NCBI GenBank assembly: GCA_937928555.1
Contig: CALFWR010000042.1
Coordinates: forward strand, 1 to 47,310
Direction of reading: 5' to 3'
Source of the DNA: an uncultured Pirellulaceae bacterium
Lineage (GTDB): Bacteria > Planctomycetota > Planctomycetia > Pirellulales > Pirellulaceae
DNA length: 47,310 nucleotides
This document shows, piece by piece, positions 1 to 8,754 of the stretch (positions are counted from its first letter, which is position 1; every line of letters starts with the position of its first letter). The translations under genes were made by a program, and so were the position numbers. Below the pieces are notes generated by a model, which worked only from the letters and a program-made list of their open reading frames with translations, made no database searches and was not told the DNA's origin.

Positions 1-172
1 AGGCGTGGGCGTCAGAATCAGTTGAGACAGTGGTCCGCGACTCTGATGCGATCAAACGATCGCTGTGGTTTTCATCTACCGGATGATTCACATTTCTTGT
101 TGAAATTCAGCTTTTCCCTTGCTCCTGTTGGCCAGACGTAGAATTAACGCCCGTCGTCGTGAATAATCCGGG
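1..172 (+). mobile_element. MITE-like element, copy A (left end outside the window)
   Basis: This stretch aligns without any gap to the inner 172 bases of the complete element at 40329-40515; I counted about 14 mismatches by eye, roughly 92% identity. It ends at 172 with the right terminal inverted repeat TCGTGAATAATCCGGG. The window therefore starts about 15 bases inside the element. No coding sequence fits in it. It lies directly upstream of the large lipoprotein gene, and a GTG formed at its last base (172) is in frame with that gene but is probably not the native start. The left end and any target duplication cannot be seen. Confidence 0.8.
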
Positions 173-198
173 TGGAAACACTTAACTTTTGTCGATCC

Positions 199-3100
199 AT
201 GATGCAGCACGCCAGCAACAAGTACTTTTCAGCAACCTGCCTTTTTCTGTCGGGCCTGTTGATGGGCTGCGACACGCAGCCGACCAAAAACTCGCCCTCC
301 AACCCCTTGATGATCAACAATGCGCCGGCGGACTACCGGGCGATTCCTGAAGGCTTTGCGGTTGTCTCGGAGGATCTTGTTTCGCGTGACCTTGCAACGC
401 CAACCGCCGATCAGAACCCCGGCAACAACTTTCGCTTTACCCGGATCACCGACAGCGGTATTTCGTTTTCAAACTTTCTGGATCGCAAGAAAGCGTTTCA
501 GTACATCGAAACGGGAGCCGGTTTGGCGTTGGGGGATTTTGACAACGACGGACTGACGGACGTTTATTTTTGCGGCACCGAGATCCCCAACAAACTGTAT
601 CGAAACAAAGGCAACTTTCAGTTCGAAGACGTCACATTCGAGTCCGGTGTCGACGGGAGGATTCAGGGGAACATTCCATTTGCTTCCGGGGCGTCATTTG
701 CGGACATCGACAACGATGGCGACCTGGACCTTTACGTTTGCAACATGGCCGGCCCCAATCTGTTGTATGTGAATCAGGGCGACGGCACGTTCAATGAACA
801 ATCACGGATTCGCAAAGCCGCCTATACCGGGGCGAGCAAGATCGCGAATTTTTGTGATTACGATCAGGACGGAGACCTGGACTTTTATCTGGTAACTTAC
901 CAGGACAAACCGTCGCTCGAAAGAAAGATGGTCTCGCAGCGAAACGGAAAGCCATTCATTGCCGCCCCGTACCTGGAACACGTTGCGTTGATGGACGGTC
1001 ATCAGGTCCGTGCCGGTGAAAAAGATCTTCTGTTTCGCAACAATGGCGACGGGACGTTTGCCGAAGTCAGCAAGTCGGCAGGCATTGAAGGACACGCGAT
1101 GGGTCTGGGCAGTGTCTGGCTGGACTTTGATCACGATGGCTGGCAGGACATCTACGTGACTACTGATTTCAAGCTTTCCGATCGCCTGTACCGCAACCGG
1201 GGAGACGGCACGTTCGAAGACGTCCTGCCAAAAGTTGCGCGTCATACGCCCTGGTTTTCAATGGGCATCGATTCAGGTGACCTGAACAATGACGGACTGG
1301 TGGATCTGTTTACCGCCGACATGGCGGGCAACAATCACTACAAGCAAAAAGTCGACATGGGATCGATGTCTGATGTGTCGTGGTTTCTTTCGCGCGGTGC
1401 CCCGCGTCAGTACATGAAGAACGCGGTGCTGATCAATTCGGGTGCCGGCCCGTTCCTTGAAGCCGCATCAATGATGGGGCTTTCGAGCACCAACTGGACG
1501 TGGGCGGTACGCTTGGTGGACATGGACAATGACGGAAAGCTGGACGTGTACGTTACCAATGGCCATGCCCGCGACATCATGAACGGCGATCTGGCGGCGC
1601 GCTTTGATGAGGTCAAGAAAACATCAGCGTCAGCACAAGCGTGGGACGAAGTTTATCTTTCGGTACCGGTCCGCAAGGAAGCGAATCTTGCGTTTCGCAA
1701 CAAAGGCAACCTTGAGTTCGAAGCCATCGCAGAGGCAGCAGGCCTAGACCACGAAGGAGTCAGCCACGGGGCCGCGTTTGCAGACCTGGATAACGATGGC
1801 GATCTGGATCTGATTGTGAACAACTTTTACGAACAGGCATCGATTTATCGCAACGATAGCGATGCGGGGTCGCGAACGTTGCTTGAGTTCCGTTGCTTGA
1901 GAAACAATTTCTTTGGCTATGGAACAAAAGTCGAATTTTGGCAGGGCGGCGAAAAGCAGGTCAAAACGCTGCATCCGGTCCGCGGGTATCTTTCTTCCGA
2001 CAGCCCACAGTTGCATTTCGGCGCTGAATCCAACGAGCCCATCTCGAAAATAAAAATCACCTGGCCCGATCAAACCGTCCAGGAATTTACCGACCTTGAG
2101 CCCAATCGACTGTACCGCGTGTTTGAATCCCAATCCGCCGGCCCAATCCCGAGCGAGAATCCAATCAAGCCTCTGTTTGCGGAATCGGCAGCGCGACTGG
2201 GCATCGATTTCGTCCACAGGGAAAACGATTTCGATGACTACCAGCGAGAGGAATTGCTGCCCTACCAGTTGTCGATGCTCAGTGGTTGCGTGAGCTGGGG
2301 CGATGCCAACGGAGACCAATGGCCAGATCTTTTTTGCGGTGGAGCGGCAGGCCAGTCTGGCCAACTTTTTATCAACCAACAGGGCAGGGCGTTCAAAAAA
2401 TCTGACGGGCCGTGGACCGATGACTCAAACCACGAAGACAGTGCGTCGCTATTTTTTGACGCCGACGGTGATGGTGATCAGGACCTGCTGGTCGCCAGCG
2501 GTTCAACGGAAAAGGATCCCGGCGACGGGTTTTACCGGGATCGACTTTATCGAAACGACGGCCAAGGCAACTTTTCGCGCACCGATGCGTTGCCCGAGAT
2601 GCTGCAGAGCACTTCCTGTGTGGCGTGCTGCGATTTTGACAAGGACGGCGATCTGGATCTGTTCGTCGGGGCTCGCAGTGTACCGGGCAAGTATCCGTTG
2701 ACACCCCGAAGCTTTTTATTGCGAAACGAACAGGGGCAGTTCGGCGACGCGACCAGTGAACTTTCCGACTTGATTGCCGACGTCGGCCTGGTGACAGCGG
2801 CGACGTGGGCGGACATCGATTCCGATGGCTGGCAAGACCTGATTGTGGCCTGCGAATGGGGAAGCGTAAAAGTCTTTCGCAATGAACAAGGTGAATCTTT
2901 CACCGACCAAACAGAACCATTGGGTATCGCGGCGTTCACCGGTTGGTGGCACGGAGTCGAAGTGGCTGACCTGGACGGCGACGGAGACCTGGACCTGGTC
3001 GCGACCAACCAGGGGCTGAACACGAAATATCACGCCGACGCCACGCATCCGCATCGGCTTTACTACGATGACTTTGATGGCAACGGCACGATGGACATTG

Positions 3101-3678
3101 TCGAAGCCGAATTCGAAGGCGACGTCGAATTTCCGGTTCGCGGCCGAAGCTGCAGTTCGCACTGCATGCCGTTCATCAAGGACAAGTTCGAGACGTATCA
3201 TGATTTTGCATTGGCGTCGCTGCATGACATTTACGAACCGACGATCAAAGGCAGACCTTATCGCGAGGTGGTATCGCTGGAGAACGCGATCTTTTGGAAT
3301 GATGACGGCAAGTTCAGGCACCATCCCATGCCGCGACTGGCCCAGATCAGCCCCGCGTACGGCCTGGCAATCGAAGACTTTGATCAGGACGGCGTGAAAG
3401 ACATCGTGATTGCGAATAACTTTCATGCGGCACAGCCAGAGACCGGCTACATGGACGGGGGACTGGGCTGGCTGCTTAAAGGCAACAAGGACGAGGGGAG
3501 CAAACTCCGATTCGATGCCGTCTGGCCCAACAACAGCGGAATCGTTATTGACAGTCCCGGCACCGTGGTGGCGGCAGCGGACTTTGATCGCGACGGCGAT
3601 ATCGATGTAGCGATGGCGACCAACGACGGGGCAGTACGTTTGCTTGTGAACCAGACCAAGGGAGCCAACAATGAGTGA
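199..3678 (+). CDS. FG-GAP/VCBS-repeat and ASPIC/UnbV (CRTAC1-like) lipoprotein
   Basis: A very large secreted protein (about 1159 aa) built from calcium-loop repeats. I count about 15 DxDxDG-type loops, for example DFDNDGLTD, DIDNDGDLD, DLDGDGDLD and DFDRDGDID, spread over the whole length; these are the Ca-binding turns of FG-GAP/VCBS beta-propeller blades. Near residues 570-630 an ASPIC/UnbV-type segment interrupts two blade arrays (YGTKVEFW, VRGYLSSDSPQLHFG, KITWPDQTVQEF). The N-terminus has a hydrophobic stretch ending in GLLMGC, a lipobox, so a lipid-anchored envelope protein is expected. An in-frame GTG exists at 172, but it is formed by the end of the repeat element and would place nine residues before the signal peptide, so I chose the ATG at 199 (or 202). 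Function is unknown; such proteins are abundant in planctomycetes and are presumed to bind ligands or mediate adhesion. Confidence 0.9.
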   Translation: MMQHASNKYFSATCLFLSGLLMGCDTQPTKNSPSNPLMINNAPADYRAIPEGFAVVSEDLVSRDLATPTADQNPGNNFRFTRITDSGISFSNFLDRKKAFQYIETGAGLALGDFDNDGLTDVYFCGTEIPNKLYRNKGNFQFEDVTFESGVDGRIQGNIPFASGASFADIDNDGDLDLYVCNMAGPNLLYVNQGDGTFNEQSRIRKAAYTGASKIANFCDYDQDGDLDFYLVTYQDKPSLERKMVSQRNGKPFIAAPYLEHVALMDGHQVRAGEKDLLFRNNGDGTFAEVSKSAGIEGHAMGLGSVWLDFDHDGWQDIYVTTDFKLSDRLYRNRGDGTFEDVLPKVARHTPWFSMGIDSGDLNNDGLVDLFTADMAGNNHYKQKVDMGSMSDVSWFLSRGAPRQYMKNAVLINSGAGPFLEAASMMGLSSTNWTWAVRLVDMDNDGKLDVYVTNGHARDIMNGDLAARFDEVKKTSASAQAWDEVYLSVPVRKEANLAFRNKGNLEFEAIAEAAGLDHEGVSHGAAFADLDNDGDLDLIVNNFYEQASIYRNDSDAGSRTLLEFRCLRNNFFGYGTKVEFWQGGEKQVKTLHPVRGYLSSDSPQLHFGAESNEPISKIKITWPDQTVQEFTDLEPNRLYRVFESQSAGPIPSENPIKPLFAESAARLGIDFVHRENDFDDYQREELLPYQLSMLSGCVSWGDANGDQWPDLFCGGAAGQSGQLFINQQGRAFKKSDGPWTDDSNHEDSASLFFDADGDGDQDLLVASGSTEKDPGDGFYRDRLYRNDGQGNFSRTDALPEMLQSTSCVACCDFDKDGDLDLFVGARSVPGKYPLTPRSFLLRNEQGQFGDATSELSDLIADVGLVTAATWADIDSDGWQDLIVACEWGSVKVFRNEQGESFTDQTEPLGIAAFTGWWHGVEVADLDGDGDLDLVATNQGLNTKYHADATHPHRLYYDDFDGNGTMDIVEAEFEGDVEFPVRGRSCSSHCMPFIKDKFETYHDFALASLHDIYEPTIKGRPYREVVSLENAIFWNDDGKFRHHPMPRLAQISPAYGLAIEDFDQDGVKDIVIANNFHAAQPETGYMDGGLGWLLKGNKDEGSKLRFDAVWPNNSGIVIDSPGTVVAAADFDRDGDIDVAMATNDGAVRLLVNQTKGANNE

Positions 3679-3800
3679 CAGATTTCACGCTCACCGGGAC
3701 TGATTCGGCGTTCATTGACTAAACTGAAAATCACCGTCGACCACGGCATTTCGCCCGGTCAGGAATTAGCGTCGCCGAAGCATCCGTGGACAGTGAATTT

Positions 3801-3809
3801 TGTTAGAAT
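3801..3809 (+). promoter_or_regulatory. Possible extended -10 element for the RDD/MoxR cluster
   Basis: TGTTAGAAT reads as TG-N-TAGAAT, an extended -10 motif, and lies about 73 bases before the RDD gene. No convincing -35 hexamer is visible at the usual spacing. The call is an inference from motif and position only. Confidence 0.3.
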
Positions 3810-3881
3810 GAGCGGTCAACGATACAAGGACCGACACAGAGAAAACGGGTGAAAGCTCGATTCTGAACGAGCTTCGACTGA

Positions 3882-4805
3882 ATGAGCCTTAATTCACCCA
3901 ATCATTCTTCACCGCTGACTTCATCGAGCGAAAGCGAACGCTCGAAAGTCATCGACACCATGCTGCTGGTCGAGACTCCGGAGAAGATTTCTTTTCAGTA
4001 TCAACTGGCCGGTCCCTTTCGACGCGTGCTTGCCTACATTTTGGACATTCTGTTTTCTGTCGTCGGCTATTCGATTCTGTTGGTGCTGTTTGCGGTCGTG
4101 CTGGGCACTTTGCGCAGGATTTTTGCGGGAACGATGATCGGTGACCTGTTGGGAGCGATCATGGAATTGGGATCCGGCTTTGCGGCGGTGGGTTTCTTTG
4201 TCGTGTACTGGTTTTACGGTGCCCTGATGGAATCCTGGTACAACGGCCAGACGTTGGGGAAAATGATTTTGGGTTATCGGGTGCTTTCGGCCGACGGGCA
4301 TGCGATCGATGGCGTGCAGGCGCTGCTGCGAAATTTCTTTCGACTGCTGGATCTGTTTCCAATGGTTCCCATTGGGTTTGGTCCGGGAATTCCAACTTGC
4401 ATGTTTGGGCTGGTCGCTTCGACGGTGTCGCCAAAGTTCCAGCGGATCGGCGACCTTGTGGCGGGCACGATCGTGGTGATTGACGAAAAGAAATGGGTTC
4501 CCGAGTTGGCAACTTTTTCGGATCCCCGTGTCGGCCAGTTGGCGGAAGTTCTCCCTTCGGATTTTGTGCCATCGCCAAGCATGCTCAAGACTCTGGCCCA
4601 GTACGTGGATCGACGCCGGTTTCTTGCTTCAACGACGACGCACGAGATCGCCCGGCAACTGGCTCCTGCGATGATCAGGAAGTTCGGTTTGCCCAACGAC
4701 ACCGACCACGATTTACTTTTGTGTGCGATGTACACGAGGGCATTTTTGCAGGCGGATGAATCACCAAAAATGGAACTTGCATTGTCATCGGGAGTGGGTG
4801 GATGA
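3882..4805 (+). CDS. RDD family membrane protein
   Basis: 307 aa. An N-terminal Ser-rich cytoplasmic stretch is followed by an RDD domain at about residues 42-195. It shows the Arg/Asp membrane signature (FRRVLAYILDILF), several hydrophobic helices, and the characteristic loop NGQTLGKMILGYRVLSADG followed by LLRNFFRLLD. The C-terminal 100 residues are soluble and unassigned. RDD proteins are small membrane proteins of unclear, possibly transport-related, function. It opens a string of overlapping genes: its stop overlaps the next start by four bases (ATGA), which implies translational coupling. RDD, SpoIIM-like, DUF4129, DUF4350 and MoxR genes are a recurring bacterial neighbourhood. Confidence 0.88.
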   Translation: MSLNSPNHSSPLTSSSESERSKVIDTMLLVETPEKISFQYQLAGPFRRVLAYILDILFSVVGYSILLVLFAVVLGTLRRIFAGTMIGDLLGAIMELGSGFAAVGFFVVYWFYGALMESWYNGQTLGKMILGYRVLSADGHAIDGVQALLRNFFRLLDLFPMVPIGFGPGIPTCMFGLVASTVSPKFQRIGDLVAGTIVVIDEKKWVPELATFSDPRVGQLAEVLPSDFVPSPSMLKTLAQYVDRRRFLASTTTHEIARQLAPAMIRKFGLPNDTDHDLLLCAMYTRAFLQADESPKMELALSSGVGG

Positions 4806-5809
4806 AAGCAGCCAAACTGATCCAAACGCGGCAATCGACATGGCAGAGGCTGGACAACCTGTGCGAAGAGTTCGGCAAGCGATCAAAGAACAAAGTGCCA
4901 CCGCAAAAGGCTCGCGAGTTCGCCAGCCTTTACCGCCAGGCCTGCGCCGACCTTGCCCTCGCGGAATCCAACCAACTGCCGCCCACGACCATCGACTACC
5001 TGCACCAGTTGGTCGCCCGCGCCCACAACCAGCTTTACCGCAGCAAAAAATTCGACCGCAACGTCTGGTACGAGCGGATCTTTGTCGACACACCCAAAAG
5101 GATCTTCAACGACCCGCACGTACACATCGCGACGCTGTTGTTTTGGGGCCTGTTTCTGTTATCAACCTGGCTGGCATACGACGATACGATTTGGCCGGGA
5201 TTTGCAGAGCAGGTTGCCGGCGAAGACCAACTGGCTCAATCCGAACAGGCGTTTAACCAGTTTGGAGACCGCTCGGCAACAACCAACTCGTGGATGACCG
5301 GTTTCTATGTCTACAACAATGCGGGCATCGGACTGCTTTGTTTTGTGACGATGCTTTTTGTGCCTGTGGGAATGGTGACCCTGTCATTCAACGCGATGTA
5401 TCTGGGGACCGTTTTCGGATTCATGTTCAGACCCGAGACCGCGTCGGCGGGGTTGAACTTTAAGAATTTCGTCACCGCTCACGGACCGTTTGAACTGACC
5501 GCGATTATTCTTTCGGCAGGAGCCGGATTGAAAATCGGACTGGGTTGGCTGTCGACCGGTGGCCTTTCGCGAAAAGACTCATTGGTCAAGAACGCTCGCG
5601 AGGCACTACCGATCGCGATGTGTGCCGTTGGGTTGTTCTGTATGGCGGCGGTGATCGAGGGATTTGTGTCTCCCACGACCGAGGCCTTTTTGCCATGGTG
5701 GGCCAAGGGGCTCGTTGCGACGGTCTGTTCGTTGATGTTGATGATCTACCTGGTCGTGCTTGGCTTTCCCCGTCCTGATGACGAATTGGACCCATTCGAT
5801 GCAGCTTGA
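4802..5809 (+). CDS. Stage II sporulation protein M-like (SpoIIM/DUF95) membrane protein
   Basis: 335 aa. The N-terminal 110 residues are a soluble helical region (RQSTWQRLDNLCEEF, LYRQACADLALAES), as in SpoIIM homologues of MoxR clusters. It is followed by about five hydrophobic segments, including the conserved stretch around AHGPFELTAIILSAGAG near residues 225-245. In Bacillus SpoIIM belongs to the engulfment machinery; in non-sporulating bacteria with MoxR clusters the role is unknown and is probably not sporulation. The ATG at 4802 overlaps the upstream stop, and the 3' end overlaps the next gene by 11 bases. Confidence 0.88.
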   Translation: MKAAKLIQTRQSTWQRLDNLCEEFGKRSKNKVPPQKAREFASLYRQACADLALAESNQLPPTTIDYLHQLVARAHNQLYRSKKFDRNVWYERIFVDTPKRIFNDPHVHIATLLFWGLFLLSTWLAYDDTIWPGFAEQVAGEDQLAQSEQAFNQFGDRSATTNSWMTGFYVYNNAGIGLLCFVTMLFVPVGMVTLSFNAMYLGTVFGFMFRPETASAGLNFKNFVTAHGPFELTAIILSAGAGLKIGLGWLSTGGLSRKDSLVKNAREALPIAMCAVGLFCMAAVIEGFVSPTTEAFLPWWAKGLVATVCSLMLMIYLVVLGFPRPDDELDPFDAA

Positions 5810-6710
5810 CCGAACTTTCATCGCGATCCGAAAGCGGACTTTGATTGAGCTCTGGGATTTGACGCTTCAGGTGTTGCGCAGACACTTTTTTGCGTTGGCG
5901 ATTTTGCTGCTTGTCGGAGCTCTGCCGTGGTTCCTGCTGAACTTCGCGCTGACATGGTGGATGGTTGGGGAAAGCCAGTTTGAAGAATACGTCTACTGGT
6001 TCTACTGGGTGAACATTTGTCTGGTCACCAGCCAGGCCCAGGTGGCGACCAGCTATATCTCCAGCTATCTGGGCCACGCGATGTTTGACGAAAATCCGCA
6101 AATAAGCACCGCGTTCAGGGATGTGCGTGAGCGCGGTGCCTGGTTTTGGTGGCTGCATCTGGTCAACCGAATGGTCTTTCCGGTGGTGGGGGTTGTTGCC
6201 ATGGGAGCGATGGCTAAAGGCACCGATGCGGTAACGCTTGTCTGGGGGCTTCTGCTGTGCGGCCCGGTGGCCCTGGGGTTACTGATTCGGTCCAGAACGC
6301 CTTACATGAACGAATTACTGTTACTGGAAAAAGCTCCACGCATGGACGATCTCGGTAGCTCTTCGGTACAAATCAGCTACAACGCAAGGTCACGAGGGCT
6401 TCATTCGGTCATCGGTGCGGATCTGGTGTCCCGTTTCCTGCTGGCCGGTGTGGTGGCGGCAGGTTTGGCATATTCCGTGTTCGCGACACTCTACATCGGT
6501 GCCCAAGCACTGAATCTGGATACGATTCTCGAAAATGGAGCACTGGTTCACTACCTGTGGCAGCCTGCACTCTGGGTGGCAGCAGGTTTTGTCGCGGTCA
6601 ATCGCTTTCTGGCTTACATTGATCTGAGAATCCGCACCGAAGGTTGGTCGGTGATGTTAAGCATGAAAGCCGAAGCCAATCGGCAAAAAGCAGAAACAGC
6701 AATTGGGTAA
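5799..6710 (+). CDS. Multi-pass membrane protein of the MoxR cluster, uncharacterised
   Basis: About 303 aa with roughly six hydrophobic segments. It begins MQLDRTFIAIRKRTLIELWD and ends with the polar segment RFLAYIDLRIRTEGWSVML, which resembles the C-terminal signature seen in membrane proteins encoded next to DUF4129 proteins. An upstream in-frame ATG at 5760 would overlap the SpoIIM-like gene by 50 bases; the ATG at 5799, with an 11-base overlap, fits the overlapping style of this operon better. No enzymatic motif was found and it carries no DUF58-like signature. Its role is inferred only from context. Confidence 0.75.
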   Translation: MQLDRTFIAIRKRTLIELWDLTLQVLRRHFFALAILLLVGALPWFLLNFALTWWMVGESQFEEYVYWFYWVNICLVTSQAQVATSYISSYLGHAMFDENPQISTAFRDVRERGAWFWWLHLVNRMVFPVVGVVAMGAMAKGTDAVTLVWGLLLCGPVALGLLIRSRTPYMNELLLLEKAPRMDDLGSSSVQISYNARSRGLHSVIGADLVSRFLLAGVVAAGLAYSVFATLYIGAQALNLDTILENGALVHYLWQPALWVAAGFVAVNRFLAYIDLRIRTEGWSVMLSMKAEANRQKAETAIG

Positions 6711-7548
6711 AGCTTTGTTCACTCAGGGATACAAAATTTGGTCGGTTCTGGCACTCGGGCTTTTGTGCCTGAGCCCATCGTCTGCGGTAGCGATGCAGCA
6801 GGACGCCGACAGCATCATTGCTGAACGCGATTTTCCCTGGTTCGACACCGAAACAAAGCAGCTACGTGGCATGCCGATTCCCGCTCCAATCCCGTCCAGT
6901 GTCGGCGACCGGGACACGATTCCACTGCATGTGCCCGACCCGAATCAAGCCAATTCACAACCAGCCAACACGCCCACAGCGGCACCCAACGTGACTACGT
7001 TTGTCAACACGCTGGTTTACATCGCCGGTGGGGTTGCGCTGACAGGCGTACTGCTACTTTCGCTTTGGGGTTTCTATCGACGCGAAGCGCTGACTGGAGG
7101 TGCGGACAAAATCGCCAAAAAGAAACGCACAATGAAAGAACACATTCGCCATTTGCCTTTCGAAGTCGAAGAACAGGAAGGCGACTTTCGGACCGCCGCC
7201 GAATCGGCATTTGCGAATGGGGATTATTCGAAATCCGTGATTTACCTGTACGCCGAACTGCTGGTGATCCTGGACGAAAACAATCTTGTTCGCTTGCAGC
7301 GGGGCCGAACGAATCGGCAGTATCTCAACGCTATCCGCGAGCACCAATCGCTTTCGGATTACTTTCAGATGGTGATGACAACGTTTGAAGATGCCTTTTT
7401 CGGAAAGCACAAGATTTCAGAACAACGGGCCGAAGCCTGCTTTACCGGTAAAGCCAATTTCGAATCCGAAGCTACCCGGATCAATGCCGCCAAATTCCGC
7501 TCTGGCTCCGATGCGAGCCGCCCTCGACTGACGGAGGCCAATGCATGA
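6703..7548 (+). CDS. DUF4129 domain protein
   Basis: 281 aa. An N-terminal signal peptide (SVLALGLLCLSPSSAVA) is followed by a Pro-rich extracytoplasmic stretch, one transmembrane helix (about residues 100-126, TLVYIAGGVALTGVLLLSLW) and a cytoplasmic DUF4129 domain with its paired-helix pattern (AAESAFANGDYSKSVIYLYA, RGRTNRQYL, FEDAFFG). DUF4129 proteins accompany MoxR/DUF58 genes and have no established activity. The start is a TTG at 6703 that overlaps the upstream stop; no ATG lies before the signal peptide, so a TTG start seems real. The last four bases overlap the next start (ATGA). Confidence 0.85.
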   Translation: MGKALFTQGYKIWSVLALGLLCLSPSSAVAMQQDADSIIAERDFPWFDTETKQLRGMPIPAPIPSSVGDRDTIPLHVPDPNQANSQPANTPTAAPNVTTFVNTLVYIAGGVALTGVLLLSLWGFYRREALTGGADKIAKKKRTMKEHIRHLPFEVEEQEGDFRTAAESAFANGDYSKSVIYLYAELLVILDENNLVRLQRGRTNRQYLNAIREHQSLSDYFQMVMTTFEDAFFGKHKISEQRAEACFTGKANFESEATRINAAKFRSGSDASRPRLTEANA

Positions 7549-8714
7549 ACAACACGGTCGCCAAAATTGCCTGGACAGCCCTAGTCGTCGCTGCCTTGTT
7601 CATGTCGGGATGCGGTCCCGACCAAATTAGCTTTGAATACGGAAAGGCCGTCGGCGACAGCGTCAACGGGATCTCTCTGTTTGCAGATATGCTGCGAGAC
7701 AAAGGCCACAAGATCATCCGGCAAAAAAGGCTTTCCAAACGCCTGGACAAAGTCCAAACCATTGTTTGGGCTCCCGCCAACGAGGCGCCTCTGGACATCG
7801 AAACGGTCGGTTGGCTGGAAGACTGGCTGCAGCAGGACGCGAACCGTGAACGTTTGTTGATTTTTGTCGGCAGAGGATACGATGCCGAACGCGACTACCT
7901 CAAACAGATCGCCAGCAACGCATCGGCGGAAGAATTTGAGGTCCGCCAGCGGCAGTACAACCAGGGCCGACAGTCATTTGATCTTCAGTCACGGTGGATT
8001 GATGACGAATCAGAAGACCTGTGGTTCGGCTTCGAAGACGGACCCGCCCAGCCCACGTCCGTTTCCGGGCCGTGGTCCGCCGGACTCGAACCGTCAACAG
8101 TCCCACTGGATGTCGGGCAAGTTCTTGTCCCACTGAAGTCCTACCAGGATCACGGCTTTGTCGTTGCGCCCCAGAAAGACAGAAAGCGCCCCCAAACCGG
8201 CAACAGGTTTCGCGAGGGTGACGTCAAATGCAATGAACTTCTGGTCGTCGACGATCAACCGTTCGCGTTTGAGATTGTTGGCGACTCAAGGAGCAGGCAC
8301 CGGGTGATCGTGATCAGCAACGCTTCGTTTCTGTTGAACTTTCCACTTGTGACAAACCCGCAGCGACGCAAGTTGGCCTCTGCGGTTGCCGATGAGTGCA
8401 TCGGCGATGTCGCGATACTGGAGACGACCGCGACGCCTCCGATCTCCAGCGGATTGCCCGACAGCGGACAGAAGTGGGCATGGATCGCCCAACCGCCGAT
8501 GCGGTATATCGTTCCCCATTTTCTTTTTTGGGGAGTGCTGTACTGTTTCGTGTTCTATCCGATCTTTGGTCGTCCCAAAAAAGTCAAATTTCATCCCGCG
8601 AAGTCCTTTGGCAGCCACGTCAAAGCCGTTGGCGAGGTGATGCGACGATCGGGAGACCGCGACTGGGCTCGCGAGAGAATTGAAGAGTACAATCAGAGAA
8701 GCACCAAGCATTGA
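7545..8714 (+). CDS. DUF4350 domain protein, probably lipid-anchored
   Basis: 389 aa. The N-terminus is a hydrophobic stretch ending in FMSGCG, a lipobox. The DUF4350 domain follows (NGISLFADMLRDKGHKI, then IVWAPANEAPLDIETVGWLE and LLIFVGRGYDAERDYL). This fold resembles glutamine amidotransferase-like domains that lack catalysis. A C-terminal hydrophobic segment (IVPHFLFWGVLYCFVFYPIFG) would give a second membrane anchor and a short basic tail. It overlaps the DUF4129 gene by four bases and precedes MoxR by 40 bases. DUF4129-DUF4350-MoxR is a conserved order; function is unknown. Confidence 0.85.
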   Translation: MNNTVAKIAWTALVVAALFMSGCGPDQISFEYGKAVGDSVNGISLFADMLRDKGHKIIRQKRLSKRLDKVQTIVWAPANEAPLDIETVGWLEDWLQQDANRERLLIFVGRGYDAERDYLKQIASNASAEEFEVRQRQYNQGRQSFDLQSRWIDDESEDLWFGFEDGPAQPTSVSGPWSAGLEPSTVPLDVGQVLVPLKSYQDHGFVVAPQKDRKRPQTGNRFREGDVKCNELLVVDDQPFAFEIVGDSRSRHRVIVISNASFLLNFPLVTNPQRRKLASAVADECIGDVAILETTATPPISSGLPDSGQKWAWIAQPPMRYIVPHFLFWGVLYCFVFYPIFGRPKKVKFHPAKSFGSHVKAVGEVMRRSGDRDWARERIEEYNQRSTKH

Positions 8715-8754
8715 AACTCAACAGGCTCCAGCCGGAAAGTAAAACGAGCGTTAC

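Noticed and set aside
1744..3426. Several long minus-strand frames inside the calcium-loop lipoprotein gene
   Set aside because: They arise from the repetitive Asp/Gly codons of the real gene; none has a recognisable domain or start signal.
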